Shown in pieces: positions 1 through 7,169 of a stretch of DNA of 64,000 bases; the first letter of the stretch is position 1; the number at the start of each line of letters is the position of its first letter. A program made the translations under genes and the position numbers. Location: contig JAUJMY010000003.1 in the NCBI GenBank assembly GCA_030446625.1, positions 141,644 to 205,643 of the forward strand, read 5' to 3'. This DNA comes from Gaiellaceae bacterium (GTDB lineage: Bacteria > Actinomycetota > Thermoleophilia > Gaiellales > Gaiellaceae). Under the pieces are notes generated by a model. That model made no database searches. It was not told where the DNA came from and saw only the letters and a list, made by a program, of their open reading frames with translations.

Positions 1-468
1 ATCGAGCGCCACGGCTACGCGCGCGCGCCCGGGCTCCGCTCGTACCTCCTCTTCGGCGCCGCGGATGCGGGAAGGGCGGTCGTCGCGGCGACGCTCGCTG
101 CCCGAACCGCCGCTCTGCTGCGCGCGGCGCGCGCGCGCCGCGACGGTCGCGCTGCGGCGCCGCTGCCGAACGGGGCGCAGACGTTCCTCGAGCAGGTGTC
201 GCAGTGCGAGCTGCTCCTCGTCGCCGGCAACGACGCAGAGCCTGGCTCCGCGGTCTCGCGCGAGCTGTGGCGGCTGGCGGCGACGGTGCTCGCCGCCGAC
301 GCGCTCGGTGTCCCCGTCGCGTCGCACCGCGGCGTCTTCGGCGGCGCGCGACGCCGCGTCGACGACGCGCTCGTGCGCCTCGCGCGCGCTCGCGTCGCGG
401 CGAGCTTCGACGACGCGCTCGATCTCGCGCCGCGTCTCGCACAGCCGCTGAACCGCGCGCGCGCGTGA
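1..468 (+). CDS. 3' part of a polysaccharide pyruvyl transferase-like protein
   Basis: The reading frame is open from the first base and stops at TGA 466-468, so the 5' end lies outside the window. The visible 155 residues contain CELLLVAGND, then AADALGVPVASHRGVFGG, then a stretch ending AASFDDALDL. This order resembles the middle of CsaB/WcaK-type pyruvyl transferases (a glycine-rich loop, 'LGKPV', 'GIGP', then a 'VTVRD'-like strand). The usual second half of that family is missing, so this may be a short relative or only a distant look-alike. It overlaps the next start by four bases and belongs to the same operon. The assignment is tentative. Confidence 0.35.
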   Translation: MERHGYARAPGLRSYLLFGAADAGRAVVAATLAARTAALLRAARARRDGRAAAPLPNGAQTFLEQVSQCELLLVAGNDAEPGSAVSRELWRLAATVLAADALGVPVASHRGVFGGARRRVDDALVRLARARVAASFDDALDLAPRLAQPLNRARA

Positions 469-1475
469 TCGCACCGGACCTCGCGGAGGAGTTTCGCGGC
501 AAGCGAATCCTCGTCACCGGCGGCCTCGGCTTCATCGGCTCGCACCTCGCGCGCGCGCTCGTGGCCGCGGGCAGCGACGTCCTGCTCGTCGACTCGCTCA
601 TCCCCGAGTACGGCGGCAATCTCGCGAACATCCGCGGGATCGAGGAGCGTGTCCGGGTCAACGTCTCCGACGTCCGCGACGCGCACAGCCTGCGCCAGCT
701 GGTGCGCGGCCAGGATGTCGTCTTCAACCTCGCCGGCCAGACCAGCCACGTCGACTCGATGAGCGACCCGCTCACCGACCTCGAGATCAACTGCCGTGCG
801 CAGCTCTTCATCCTCGAGGCGTGCCGTCGCCACAACCGCGACGCGACGATCGTCTACGCCGGAACGCGCCAGGTCTACGGGCGCCCGCAGTACCTGCCCG
901 TCGACGAGGCGCACCCGGTGACGCCCGTCGACGTGAACGGCGTCAACAAGCTCGCGGGCGAGCAGTACCACCGGCTCTACGCGGAGGTGCACGGCCTGCG
1001 CTGCTGCGTGCTCCGGCTGACGAACACCTACGGCCCGCGCATGCGGGTGAAGGACGCGCGGCAGACGTTTCTCGGCGCGTGGCTCCGCGCGGCCGTCGCA
1101 GGCGAGGAGATCGTCGTCTTCGGCGACGGGCGCCAGAGGCGCGACTTCAACTACGTCGACGACGCCGTGCGTGCGTTCCTGCTCGCGGCGGCGCGGGAGG
1201 AGGCGGCGGGGGAGGTCTTCAACCTCGGCGACGACCGCGTCGTGACGTTGCTCGAGCTCGCCGAGCTGCTCCTCGCGATCCACGGCTCCGGGCGGTTCCG
1301 TCTCGAGCCGTTCCCGGAGGAGCGGCGGACGATCGACATCGGCGACTACTACGGCGACTACCGGAAGATCCGCGACACGCTCGGCTGGGCGCCCACGGTC
1401 CCGCTCGAGGAGGGGCTGAGCCGCTCGCTCGACTTCTACGCCGACCACGGCGACCTCTACTGGGGCGACCCGTGA
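465..1475 (+). CDS. NAD-dependent epimerase/dehydratase (extended SDR) with Asn at the usual catalytic Tyr
   Basis: A 336-residue extended SDR of the UDP-glucose 4-epimerase/dTDP-glucose dehydratase class, expected to modify a sugar nucleotide in the cytoplasm. The NAD-binding motif GGLGFIG is at residues 19-25. The usual YxxxK reads NGVNK at 158-162, so Lys162 is kept and Tyr is replaced by Asn158; Thr134 sits at the Ser/Thr position. C-terminal motifs are typical (RLTNTYGPR, FGDGRQRRDFNYVDD, TLGWAP). The GTG start at 465 is chosen because the homologous N-terminus starts there; it overlaps the upstream stop, and the 3' end overlaps the next GTG. The substrate is unknown. From memory, a 'DVNGxNK' variant is a subfamily feature, so this may not be a dead enzyme. 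Confidence 0.85.
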   Translation: MIAPDLAEEFRGKRILVTGGLGFIGSHLARALVAAGSDVLLVDSLIPEYGGNLANIRGIEERVRVNVSDVRDAHSLRQLVRGQDVVFNLAGQTSHVDSMSDPLTDLEINCRAQLFILEACRRHNRDATIVYAGTRQVYGRPQYLPVDEAHPVTPVDVNGVNKLAGEQYHRLYAEVHGLRCCVLRLTNTYGPRMRVKDARQTFLGAWLRAAVAGEEIVVFGDGRQRRDFNYVDDAVRAFLLAAAREEAAGEVFNLGDDRVVTLLELAELLLAIHGSGRFRLEPFPEERRTIDIGDYYGDYRKIRDTLGWAPTVPLEEGLSRSLDFYADHGDLYWGDP

Positions 1476-2803
1476 CACGCACGCACCGGCTGACCGACCT
1501 CCTCTTCCTCGCGACGCTCTTCAGCATCACGTTCGAGAAGCTGCGCTGGGAGGCGCTCGGGGGGGCGATCCTGCCCGACCTGCTGACGATCCTCTTCCTC
1601 GTCGCGTTCGCCGCGGATCGCGTCGTGCGCGGAGACGTGCGGCTGCCGCGCGCGGCCGCGACGGTCGGCGTCTTCTTCGTCGCGTTCCTCGCGGTCTACC
1701 TCGTCGGCTTCTTCAACCTCGAGACGGAGCAGGCGCTGGTCCAGTACGCGAAGGGGCTCGCGAAGTTCGTGCTCCACTTCCTGTTCCTCGCCGCGGGAGT
1801 CGCGCTGCTCGTGCGGCGGTCGGAGCGCTTCTACTGGCGCGCGCTCGCGACCCTCGTCGTCGGCATGGCCGCGAACGCGGCGTACGGCGTGCTCCAGCTC
1901 GCGGCGGCGCGCGCCGGCGTGAACCTCGACAGCGTGGTGCTGGCGCCGCTGACGGGCGGGGCGAGCGCAATCAACGTCTACGGCGCCGTCGAAGGTGCGC
2001 GCGTCTACCGCACGAACGCGCTCACGGGCGACCCGAACCACCTCGCGATCATGCTGCTCGTGCCGCTGCTCGTCCTCGCGCCGCTCTACCTGCGGCTCGA
2101 GCGCGGGCACCGGCTGCGCCTCCCGCTCGCCGCGCTGCTCGCGTTCCTGCTCCTGGTCTTCCTCTCCACGCTCTCGCGCAGCGGCGCGCTCGGCCTCCTC
2201 GTGGGGCTGCTCGTGCTTGCGGTGCCGTACCGGCGTCTGCTCGTCTCCCGCGCGCTGCTCGCGCCCGTCGCCGCCGCCGCCGCCGTGGTCGCGTACGCCG
2301 TCTACCGCCGCCTGGACTTCTTCACGGTGGTGCTCCGCTCCCGCTTCCAGACCGACGACCGCTCGACGTCGGTGCACCTCGAGGTGTACGAGTTCATCCC
2401 CGACGTGCTCGCGGCGCACCCGCTGTTCGGCCTCGGGCTGAACAACTTCTCGGTCTACTACGAGTTCGTCACCGGGAAGACGAACTGGGGCCCGCACTCG
2501 TTCTACGTCGCCCTCCTCGTCGAGACGGGGCTCGTCGGCCTCGTCGTCTTCGCGGTCTTCCTCCGCTGGCTGTTCGGGCGGATCCGCGCCGCGCGCTCGG
2601 TCGGGAGGGCGCTCGCCGCGCTGCGCGACCCCGCGGCGGCGCGCGTGCGGCCGCTCGCGTGGGGGCTGACGGCGGCGCTCGCGGGCACGCTGGCGGCCAA
2701 CCTCTTCTACCTCACGATGATCCTCTACTACTTCTACGCCTTCGCGATCGTGGCGGTCGCCGCGCCGGCAGTCTTCGACCGGCGTGTGCGACCATATGCT
2801 TAG
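1472..2803 (+). CDS. O-antigen ligase / polymerase family membrane protein
   Basis: 443 residues with many hydrophobic segments and the Wzy/WaaL family signatures: TGDPNHLAIMLLVPLL mid-protein, then HPLFGLGLNNFSVYYEF and HSFYVALLVETGLVGL around residues 310-360. Such integral membrane proteins either polymerise lipid-linked repeat units or transfer glycan to an acceptor. The GTG start overlaps the epimerase stop (GTGA), implying translational coupling. Ligase and polymerase cannot be told apart from sequence alone. A second member of the family lies at 5185-7089. Confidence 0.85.
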   Translation: MTRTHRLTDLLFLATLFSITFEKLRWEALGGAILPDLLTILFLVAFAADRVVRGDVRLPRAAATVGVFFVAFLAVYLVGFFNLETEQALVQYAKGLAKFVLHFLFLAAGVALLVRRSERFYWRALATLVVGMAANAAYGVLQLAAARAGVNLDSVVLAPLTGGASAINVYGAVEGARVYRTNALTGDPNHLAIMLLVPLLVLAPLYLRLERGHRLRLPLAALLAFLLLVFLSTLSRSGALGLLVGLLVLAVPYRRLLVSRALLAPVAAAAAVVAYAVYRRLDFFTVVLRSRFQTDDRSTSVHLEVYEFIPDVLAAHPLFGLGLNNFSVYYEFVTGKTNWGPHSFYVALLVETGLVGLVVFAVFLRWLFGRIRAARSVGRALAALRDPAAARVRPLAWGLTAALAGTLAANLFYLTMILYYFYAFAIVAVAAPAVFDRRVRPYA

Positions 2804-2808
2804 ATATG
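2793..2808. promoter_or_regulatory. Possible operator: CATAT-N6-ATATG palindrome before the toxin-antitoxin pair
   Basis: CATAT (2793-2797), six bases and ATATG (2804-2808) form an AT-rich interrupted palindrome, striking in this GC-rich DNA. It ends four bases before the GTG start of the ribbon-helix-helix gene. Antitoxins of that fold often repress their own operon by binding short palindromes at the promoter. It overlaps the stop of the ligase gene. Its function is inferred from position and symmetry only. Confidence 0.35.
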
Positions 2809-2812
2809 ACGA

Positions 2813-3061
2813 GTGGCGCGCCGCCAAGTACTCGTGCAGCTCTCGGACTCGCTCCTGTCGCTACTCGATCAGCGAGCCGCGTGCGCAGGCATCTCGCGGT
2901 CGGAGCTCATCCGGCGCTCGCTCGAGGCGCACCTCGCCGCGGATCGCTCGGCTGCGATTGATCGCGCGATCGTCGAGGGATACACCCGCATCCCGTCCGG
3001 GCGCCGAGACGCGTGGTCCGTCGCCGCGCTCGACGAGTCGCTTCGGGACGAGCCGTGGTGA
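2813..3061 (+). CDS. Ribbon-helix-helix (CopG-like) antitoxin
   Basis: An 82-residue protein with the short RHH pattern: a basic beta strand (RRQVLVQLSDSLLSLLDQ), then two helices (GISRSELIRRSLEAHL). The C-terminal half is acidic and probably contacts the toxin. It starts with GTG at 2813, and its stop TGA overlaps the GTG start of the mazF-like gene, the usual antitoxin-then-toxin order. The role, inferred from family knowledge, is neutralising the MazF-like RNase and repressing the operon. Confidence 0.85.
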   Translation: MARRQVLVQLSDSLLSLLDQRAACAGISRSELIRRSLEAHLAADRSAAIDRAIVEGYTRIPSGRRDAWSVAALDESLRDEPW

Positions 3062-3366
3062 CGCGCGGCGAAGTCTGGTGGGTCGAGCGCCCCTCCGGAC
3101 GCAGGCCGCATCTCGTCCTGACCCGGCAGGCCGCGATTCCCGTCTTGCACTCCGTCCTCGCCGTGCCGGCGACGCGAACGATCCGCGGGATTCCGACTGA
3201 GGTGAAGCTTGGGCCTGAAGACGGGATGCCGGCTCACTGCGTGCTCACGCTCGACAACGTCGTGACGGTGAGGCAGGCGTACTTCGTCGATCGCATCACG
3301 CGGCTTCGTCCGGACAAGATGGACGAGGTCTGCGCGACGCTCGCGATCGCCGCCGGCTGCGGCTGA
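3058..3366 (+). CDS. mazF: MazF/PemK-family mRNA interferase toxin
   Basis: A 102-residue protein with the MazF hallmarks: N-terminal RGEVWWVE, PHLVLTR, AVPATRTIRGIPTEVKLGP, then CVLTLDNVVTV and a final helix (RLRPDKMDEVCATLAIAAGC). Members are sequence-specific endoribonucleases that arrest growth when released from antitoxin. The GTG at 3058 overlaps the antitoxin stop, so the pair is translationally coupled. It sits between a ligase and a glycosyltransferase gene in the same direction, where it may stabilise the polysaccharide locus (inference). Confidence 0.92.
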   Translation: MTRGEVWWVERPSGRRPHLVLTRQAAIPVLHSVLAVPATRTIRGIPTEVKLGPEDGMPAHCVLTLDNVVTVRQAYFVDRITRLRPDKMDEVCATLAIAAGCG

Positions 3367-3372
3367 CGCGTC

Positions 3373-4386
3373 GTGAAGGTCGTCGTCCTGACGACGTCGT
3401 ACCCGCGCTATCCGGGCGACGCGGCCGGGCGGTTCGTCGCTGACGCCGTCGAGCACGTGCGGGAGCGCGGGGTGGAGGTCGAGGTCGTCTCCCCCGCAGA
3501 GTTCCGCCACTACGGGATCGCGTACGGGTCGGGCGTCGTCGGCAACCTGCGGCGGCGCCCGTGGCTCGCGTTGTTCGTCCCGCCGATGCTGGTCACGTTC
3601 GCGCGTGCGGCCCGGCGCGCGACGCGCGACGCCGATCTCGTCCACGCGCACTGGCTGCCCGCGGGTGCGGTCGCGCTCGCGACGCGGAAGCCGGTGGTGG
3701 TCCAGGTGTGGGGGACGGACGTGGAGCTCGCGCGGCGGGTGCCGCGGCTCGCGCGGCCCGTTCTCCGCCGCGCGCAACTCGTCATTGCCGCCTCGCGCGC
3801 GCTCGCGGACGCGGCGCGCGAACTGGGCGCGCGCGAGGTGCGAGTGATCCCGAGCGGCGTCGACATACCGGCGGAGATCGGCGAGGAGGCCGAGCCACCG
3901 GAGGTGCTCTACGCGGGACGGCTCTCCGCGGAGAAGGGCGTCCTCGAGCTGATCGAGGCCGCGCGCGGGATGAACCTCGTCGTCGCCGGCGACGGCCCGC
4001 TGCGCGACCGTGTGCCCGGCGCGCTCGGGTTCGTCCCGCACGACGAGCTCCAGACGCTGTACGCGCGCGCCGCCGTCGTCGCGTGCCCCTCGCATCGCGA
4101 AGGCTTCGGCGTCGCGTGCGCGGAGGCGATGGCGCACGGCAAGCCCGTCGTCGCGAGCGCGGTCGGCGGTCTCGTCGACCTCGTCGCCGACGGCGAGACC
4201 GGGATCCTCGTCCCGCCGCGGGACGTCGAGAGCCTGCGCGCGGCGCTCGAGCGACTGCTCGCAGAGCCCGAGCTGCGGCGGCGGGTCGGCGGGGCGGCAC
4301 GGGCGCGCGCGCGTGCAAGATTCTCGTGGACGGCCGCGACAGACGCGACCCTCGCCACCTACGCAGACGCGCTGAACCGATCCTGA
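3373..4386 (+). CDS. GT4-family glycosyltransferase
   Basis: 337 residues, GT-B fold. The N-terminal domain has VVLTTSYPRYPGDAAG and the acceptor-side VHAHWLPAGAVAL; the C-terminal nucleotide-sugar domain has VLYAGRLSAEKG, VVAGDGPL and the EGFGVACAEAMAHGKPVVAS signature containing the E-x7-E pair. It should transfer a sugar from an NDP donor to a lipid-linked or growing glycan in the cytoplasm. It begins with GTG at 3373, six bases after the mazF-like stop. Donor and acceptor are unknown. It is the last gene of this (+) run and is followed by an inverted repeat. Confidence 0.92.
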   Translation: MKVVVLTTSYPRYPGDAAGRFVADAVEHVRERGVEVEVVSPAEFRHYGIAYGSGVVGNLRRRPWLALFVPPMLVTFARAARRATRDADLVHAHWLPAGAVALATRKPVVVQVWGTDVELARRVPRLARPVLRRAQLVIAASRALADAARELGAREVRVIPSGVDIPAEIGEEAEPPEVLYAGRLSAEKGVLELIEAARGMNLVVAGDGPLRDRVPGALGFVPHDELQTLYARAAVVACPSHREGFGVACAEAMAHGKPVVASAVGGLVDLVADGETGILVPPRDVESLRAALERLLAEPELRRRVGGAARARARARFSWTAATDATLATYADALNRS

Positions 4387-4432
4387 GGAGCGCTCCGCGC
4401 CGCGGGTAGTGCGCGCGGGCGAGGCCGGCCTA

Positions 4433-4505
4433 CTAAGAAGCTCTAACGGAATGACGACGCGTCGCGCGACGGCGGCCCGTCCTTCGGTTCGTTAGAGCTT
4501 CTAAG
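4433..4505. terminator. 16-bp inverted repeat between convergent genes, possible bidirectional terminator
   Basis: Left arm CTAAGAAGCTCTAACG (4433-4448) and right arm CGTTAGAGCTTCTAAG (4490-4505) are reverse complements except for one base, separated by 41 bp. The arms are AT-richer than their surroundings. The element lies between the end of the (+) GT4 gene and the end of the (-) surface-protein gene, whose stop is inside the right arm. Position suits a terminator, but the long loop and absence of a T-tract are unusual, so it could also be a protein site or a small repeat element. Confidence 0.45.
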
Positions 4506-5139
4506 CCACGCGGCGGCGCAGCGCGACCGCCACGCCTCCGGCCGCCACGAGCGCCCCCGCGATCGAGGCGAGCAGGATCGCCAGCCGGCTCGAGCCGTCG
4601 TCGTCGGCGGGCGGAGCTGCCGCTGCCGCCGAGGCGTCATCGTCTGTAGTGACCGCTCCGCCTCCCTCGCTGCTTCCACCCTGACTGCTGCTTCCACCCT
4701 GACTGCTGCTTCCACCCTGACTGCTGCTTCCACCCCCACTGCTGCTTCCACCCTCACCTTCACCCTCCTGGGCGCCCGGGGCCGCGCGTCCGCCGGAGTC
4801 GTTCCGCGATCCGCCCGCGCCGCCTCGCGCCCGTTGTGTCAGGGACTGCTGCGGCGCCCCGTAGGCCGGCGAGGTGGCGAGCTGCTCGAGCTCCTCCGCA
4901 TCGGCCCCGCCCTGTTGTTGCAGGCGCCGGGCGCTCGCCTTCGCCAGCGGCTTCTTTCGCTTCGTCGGCCGTCCGGCTTCGGCGGGCCCGGCTCCAGTCG
5001 GCATCTGCTCGACGTACTGTGCGATCGACGGGTCCGTAGGCGGAGTCGCTGCCGGAGCCGCCGCGGACAGCGCGAGACCGGCAAGAGCGCATAGCGCGTA
5101 AAAGGACGCTCGCGGAGAGATGCGATTGGGAGTCGACAT
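4501..5139 (-). CDS. Secreted, membrane-anchored Ser/Gly-rich surface protein of unknown function
   Basis: 212 residues. The chosen ATG at 5139 gives a signal peptide (ISPRASFYALCALAGLALSAAAPA) at once; the frame extends upstream but without protein-like content. A middle region (QYVEQMPTGAGP, KKPLAKASARRLQQQGG, ATSPAYGAPQQ) is followed by tandem GGSSSQ repeats, an acidic patch, and a C-terminal hydrophobic helix with Arg-rich tail (AGGVAVALRRRVA) that resembles a membrane stop. There is no clear LPXTG motif. It is divergent from the O-antigen ligase gene with only a few tens of bases between, so the two may share a control region. No enzymatic function can be assigned. Confidence 0.8.
   Translation of the reverse strand: MSTPNRISPRASFYALCALAGLALSAAAPAATPPTDPSIAQYVEQMPTGAGPAEAGRPTKRKKPLAKASARRLQQQGGADAEELEQLATSPAYGAPQQSLTQRARGGAGGSRNDSGGRAAPGAQEGEGEGGSSSGGGSSSQGGSSSQGGSSSQGGSSEGGGAVTTDDDASAAAAAPPADDDGSSRLAILLASIAGALVAAGGVAVALRRRVA
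4671..4757. repeat. 18-bp tandem repeat coding for GGSSSQ units
   Basis: The unit CTTCCACCCTGACTGCTG is repeated three times nearly perfectly, followed by two degenerate copies. On the minus strand it encodes the flexible Ser/Gly/Gln spacer of the surface protein. Such in-frame 18-bp repeats can change copy number without breaking the gene. Confidence 0.85.
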
Positions 5140-5184
5140 CGAACTCGTCGATACGCTAGCAGCGTCTTGTCGGTGCCGAACGGA

Positions 5185-7089
5185 ATGTTTACACCGGGGA
5201 AACGGGTTTGGGTGAACGTGACCGCCGCGTCGGTGGGGCTGGTCACGCTCGTACTCGCGTACGACGGCGGCGCCTACGCGCTCCTTCCGCGCTCGCTCCT
5301 CGCGATCGGCGTCTGGAGCGCGATCGTCATCGCCACCTTCCTCGGGGTCTGGCGAACGCACTCGCTACCCCGACCGGCTCTCGCAGCCGGTTCGCTGCTC
5401 GGCGCCTTGCTCGTCCTGACCGGACTCTCGATCGTCTGGACAGAGAATCCGGAGAGGACCTTCGCGGAGTTCAATCGCGTCGCGTTGTACCTGGGCGTCT
5501 TCGTCGTCGCGCTCATGCCGCGCCGCCTCCCGACCGCACGCGCGTGGAGCAACGGGTTCGCGATCGCAATCGTGCTGACGGGCCTGCTCGCGCTCGCGAG
5601 CAGGCTCTTCCACGATGCAATCGGCGCAGGCGACACCACACCTCTCCTCAGCCATCCGATCGGGTATTGGAACGGTCTGGCGATGCTCGTCGGGATCGGG
5701 ATCCCGCTGCTCCTGCGGCTCGCAGTCGACGCGGAGGGCGCGATCCGGCGAGGGCTCGCCGTCGCGCCGTTCCCGGCGCTCGTCGCGACGCTCTACCTCA
5801 CGTCGTCGCGTGGCGGAAGCGTGACCGCCCTCGTGGGTGCGGCGGCGTTCGTCGCGCTGAGCCGGCGCCGGTGGCAGGCGAGCCTCGCGCTCGCGCTCGC
5901 CGCGCTCGGCGGCGCCGGCGCCGTCGCGGTCCTGCGCGGCAACCGCGCGCTCGTCGATGGACCCTTCGCCTCCGCCGAGGCGGCGAGGCAGGGCGTCGTC
6001 GCGGCGCTCGCGATCGGAGGGCTCTGCGCCGCGGCCGCGCTCCTCTATGCCGCGTTCGGGCGCATCTCGTTACGCGCACGCGTGGGCGCGCCCGCCCGCC
6101 GTGCGCTCGTCGCCGGAGCCGCCGTCGTCGTGCTCGCCGGCGTCGGCCTGTCAGACCCCCTCGAGCGCTTCGACGACTTCCGCGCGCCTCCCGGGGACAA
6201 CTCTGCGTCCGCGGGGCTCGTCGAGTCGCACTTCACGAGCGTCAACGGGAGCGGGCGCTGGCAGTTCTGGACGGCCGCGATCGATGCGTTCGAGTCGGCG
6301 CCGCTGCTGGGCCGCGGCGCCGGCTCGTTCGAGGCGTGGTGGGCGCAGGAGCGCACGATCAGCATGTTCGTGCGCGACGCGCACTCGCTGTACCTCGAGA
6401 CGCTCGCGGAGCTCGGCCTCGCAGGCTTCCTCCTCGTTATCGGCATCGTCGCGACGGGCGTCGCCACCGGCGTCAGGCGCGCGGCCCGTGAAGGCGGCGC
6501 CGCGTCAACGGCGGCGGCGCTGACGGCGGCCTTCATCGCGTACGCGGCTGCCGTCAGCATCGACTGGATGTGGGAGATGACGGTCGTCAGCGTCGTCGGC
6601 GTCGCCTGTCTCGGGCTGCTGACGGGCGCCGCGACCACAACGCCATCGCCGCACCTGGTCGGGCTCGAGGTCGGTAACCGTCGCGCGCGCGGGAGGCGCT
6701 TCGGTCTCGGCGCTGCCGGCCTCGTCGCGGGATGGCTCCTCGTCTGCGGGCAGGCGATTCCGCTGCTGACGCAGCTGAAGATCGAGGACAGCCAAGCGGC
6801 GGTCGCGCGCGACGATGCCGCCGCGGCCCTCGACGACGCGCGCGCCGCGCGCGGTCTCCAGCCATGGGCGGCGTCACCGTACGTGCAGCTCGCGTTGGTG
6901 GAGGAGCAGCTCGGAGAGCTCGACGTCGCACGCTATTGGATCTCCGAGGCGATCGAGCGCGCCGACGACGACTGGAGGCTCTGGTTCATCAAGGCGCGCC
7001 TCGAGACGAATGCCGGAGACATCGACGAAGCGCGCGAGAGCCTCGCGCGCGCGCGAGAGCTCAACCCGCGCTCGCAGCTCTTCCTGTGA
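5185..7089 (+). CDS. O-antigen ligase-like membrane protein with C-terminal TPR-like region
   Basis: About 634 residues. The first ~500 are strongly hydrophobic, with Wzy/WaaL signatures such as SHPIGYWNGLAMLVGIG and, late, LLGRGAGSFEAWWAQE followed by DAHSLYLETLAELGLAGF. After the last membrane helix come about 100 soluble residues with helical pairs (DDAAAALDDARAARGLQPW, ARYWISEAIERADDDWRLWF, DIDEARESLARARELNP) that read as tetratricopeptide-like repeats. I prefer ATG 5185; TTG 5167 and GTG 5173 are in frame upstream. It probably polymerises or ligates glycan at the membrane. Confidence 0.85.
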   Translation: MFTPGKRVWVNVTAASVGLVTLVLAYDGGAYALLPRSLLAIGVWSAIVIATFLGVWRTHSLPRPALAAGSLLGALLVLTGLSIVWTENPERTFAEFNRVALYLGVFVVALMPRRLPTARAWSNGFAIAIVLTGLLALASRLFHDAIGAGDTTPLLSHPIGYWNGLAMLVGIGIPLLLRLAVDAEGAIRRGLAVAPFPALVATLYLTSSRGGSVTALVGAAAFVALSRRRWQASLALALAALGGAGAVAVLRGNRALVDGPFASAEAARQGVVAALAIGGLCAAAALLYAAFGRISLRARVGAPARRALVAGAAVVVLAGVGLSDPLERFDDFRAPPGDNSASAGLVESHFTSVNGSGRWQFWTAAIDAFESAPLLGRGAGSFEAWWAQERTISMFVRDAHSLYLETLAELGLAGFLLVIGIVATGVATGVRRAAREGGAASTAAALTAAFIAYAAAVSIDWMWEMTVVSVVGVACLGLLTGAATTTPSPHLVGLEVGNRRARGRRFGLGAAGLVAGWLLVCGQAIPLLTQLKIEDSQAAVARDDAAAALDDARAARGLQPWAASPYVQLALVEEQLGELDVARYWISEAIERADDDWRLWFIKARLETNAGDIDEARESLARARELNPRSQLFL

Positions 7090-7169
7090 TGAGATGAGCT
7101 TCGGGCTGCTACCGCCGACTCTCCGTCAGCTGCGCGCCGGCGCTCGGACGCTCGCGGGAGGACGTGACG

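Noticed and set aside
1457..2827. 456-codon minus-strand open frame opposite the ligase
   Set aside because: Glu/Arg/His-rich mirror of hydrophobic codons on the plus strand, with no protein family pattern.
4671..4757. CRISPR-like array
   Set aside because: The repeats are contiguous 18-bp units with no spacers and code for GGSSSQ in frame.
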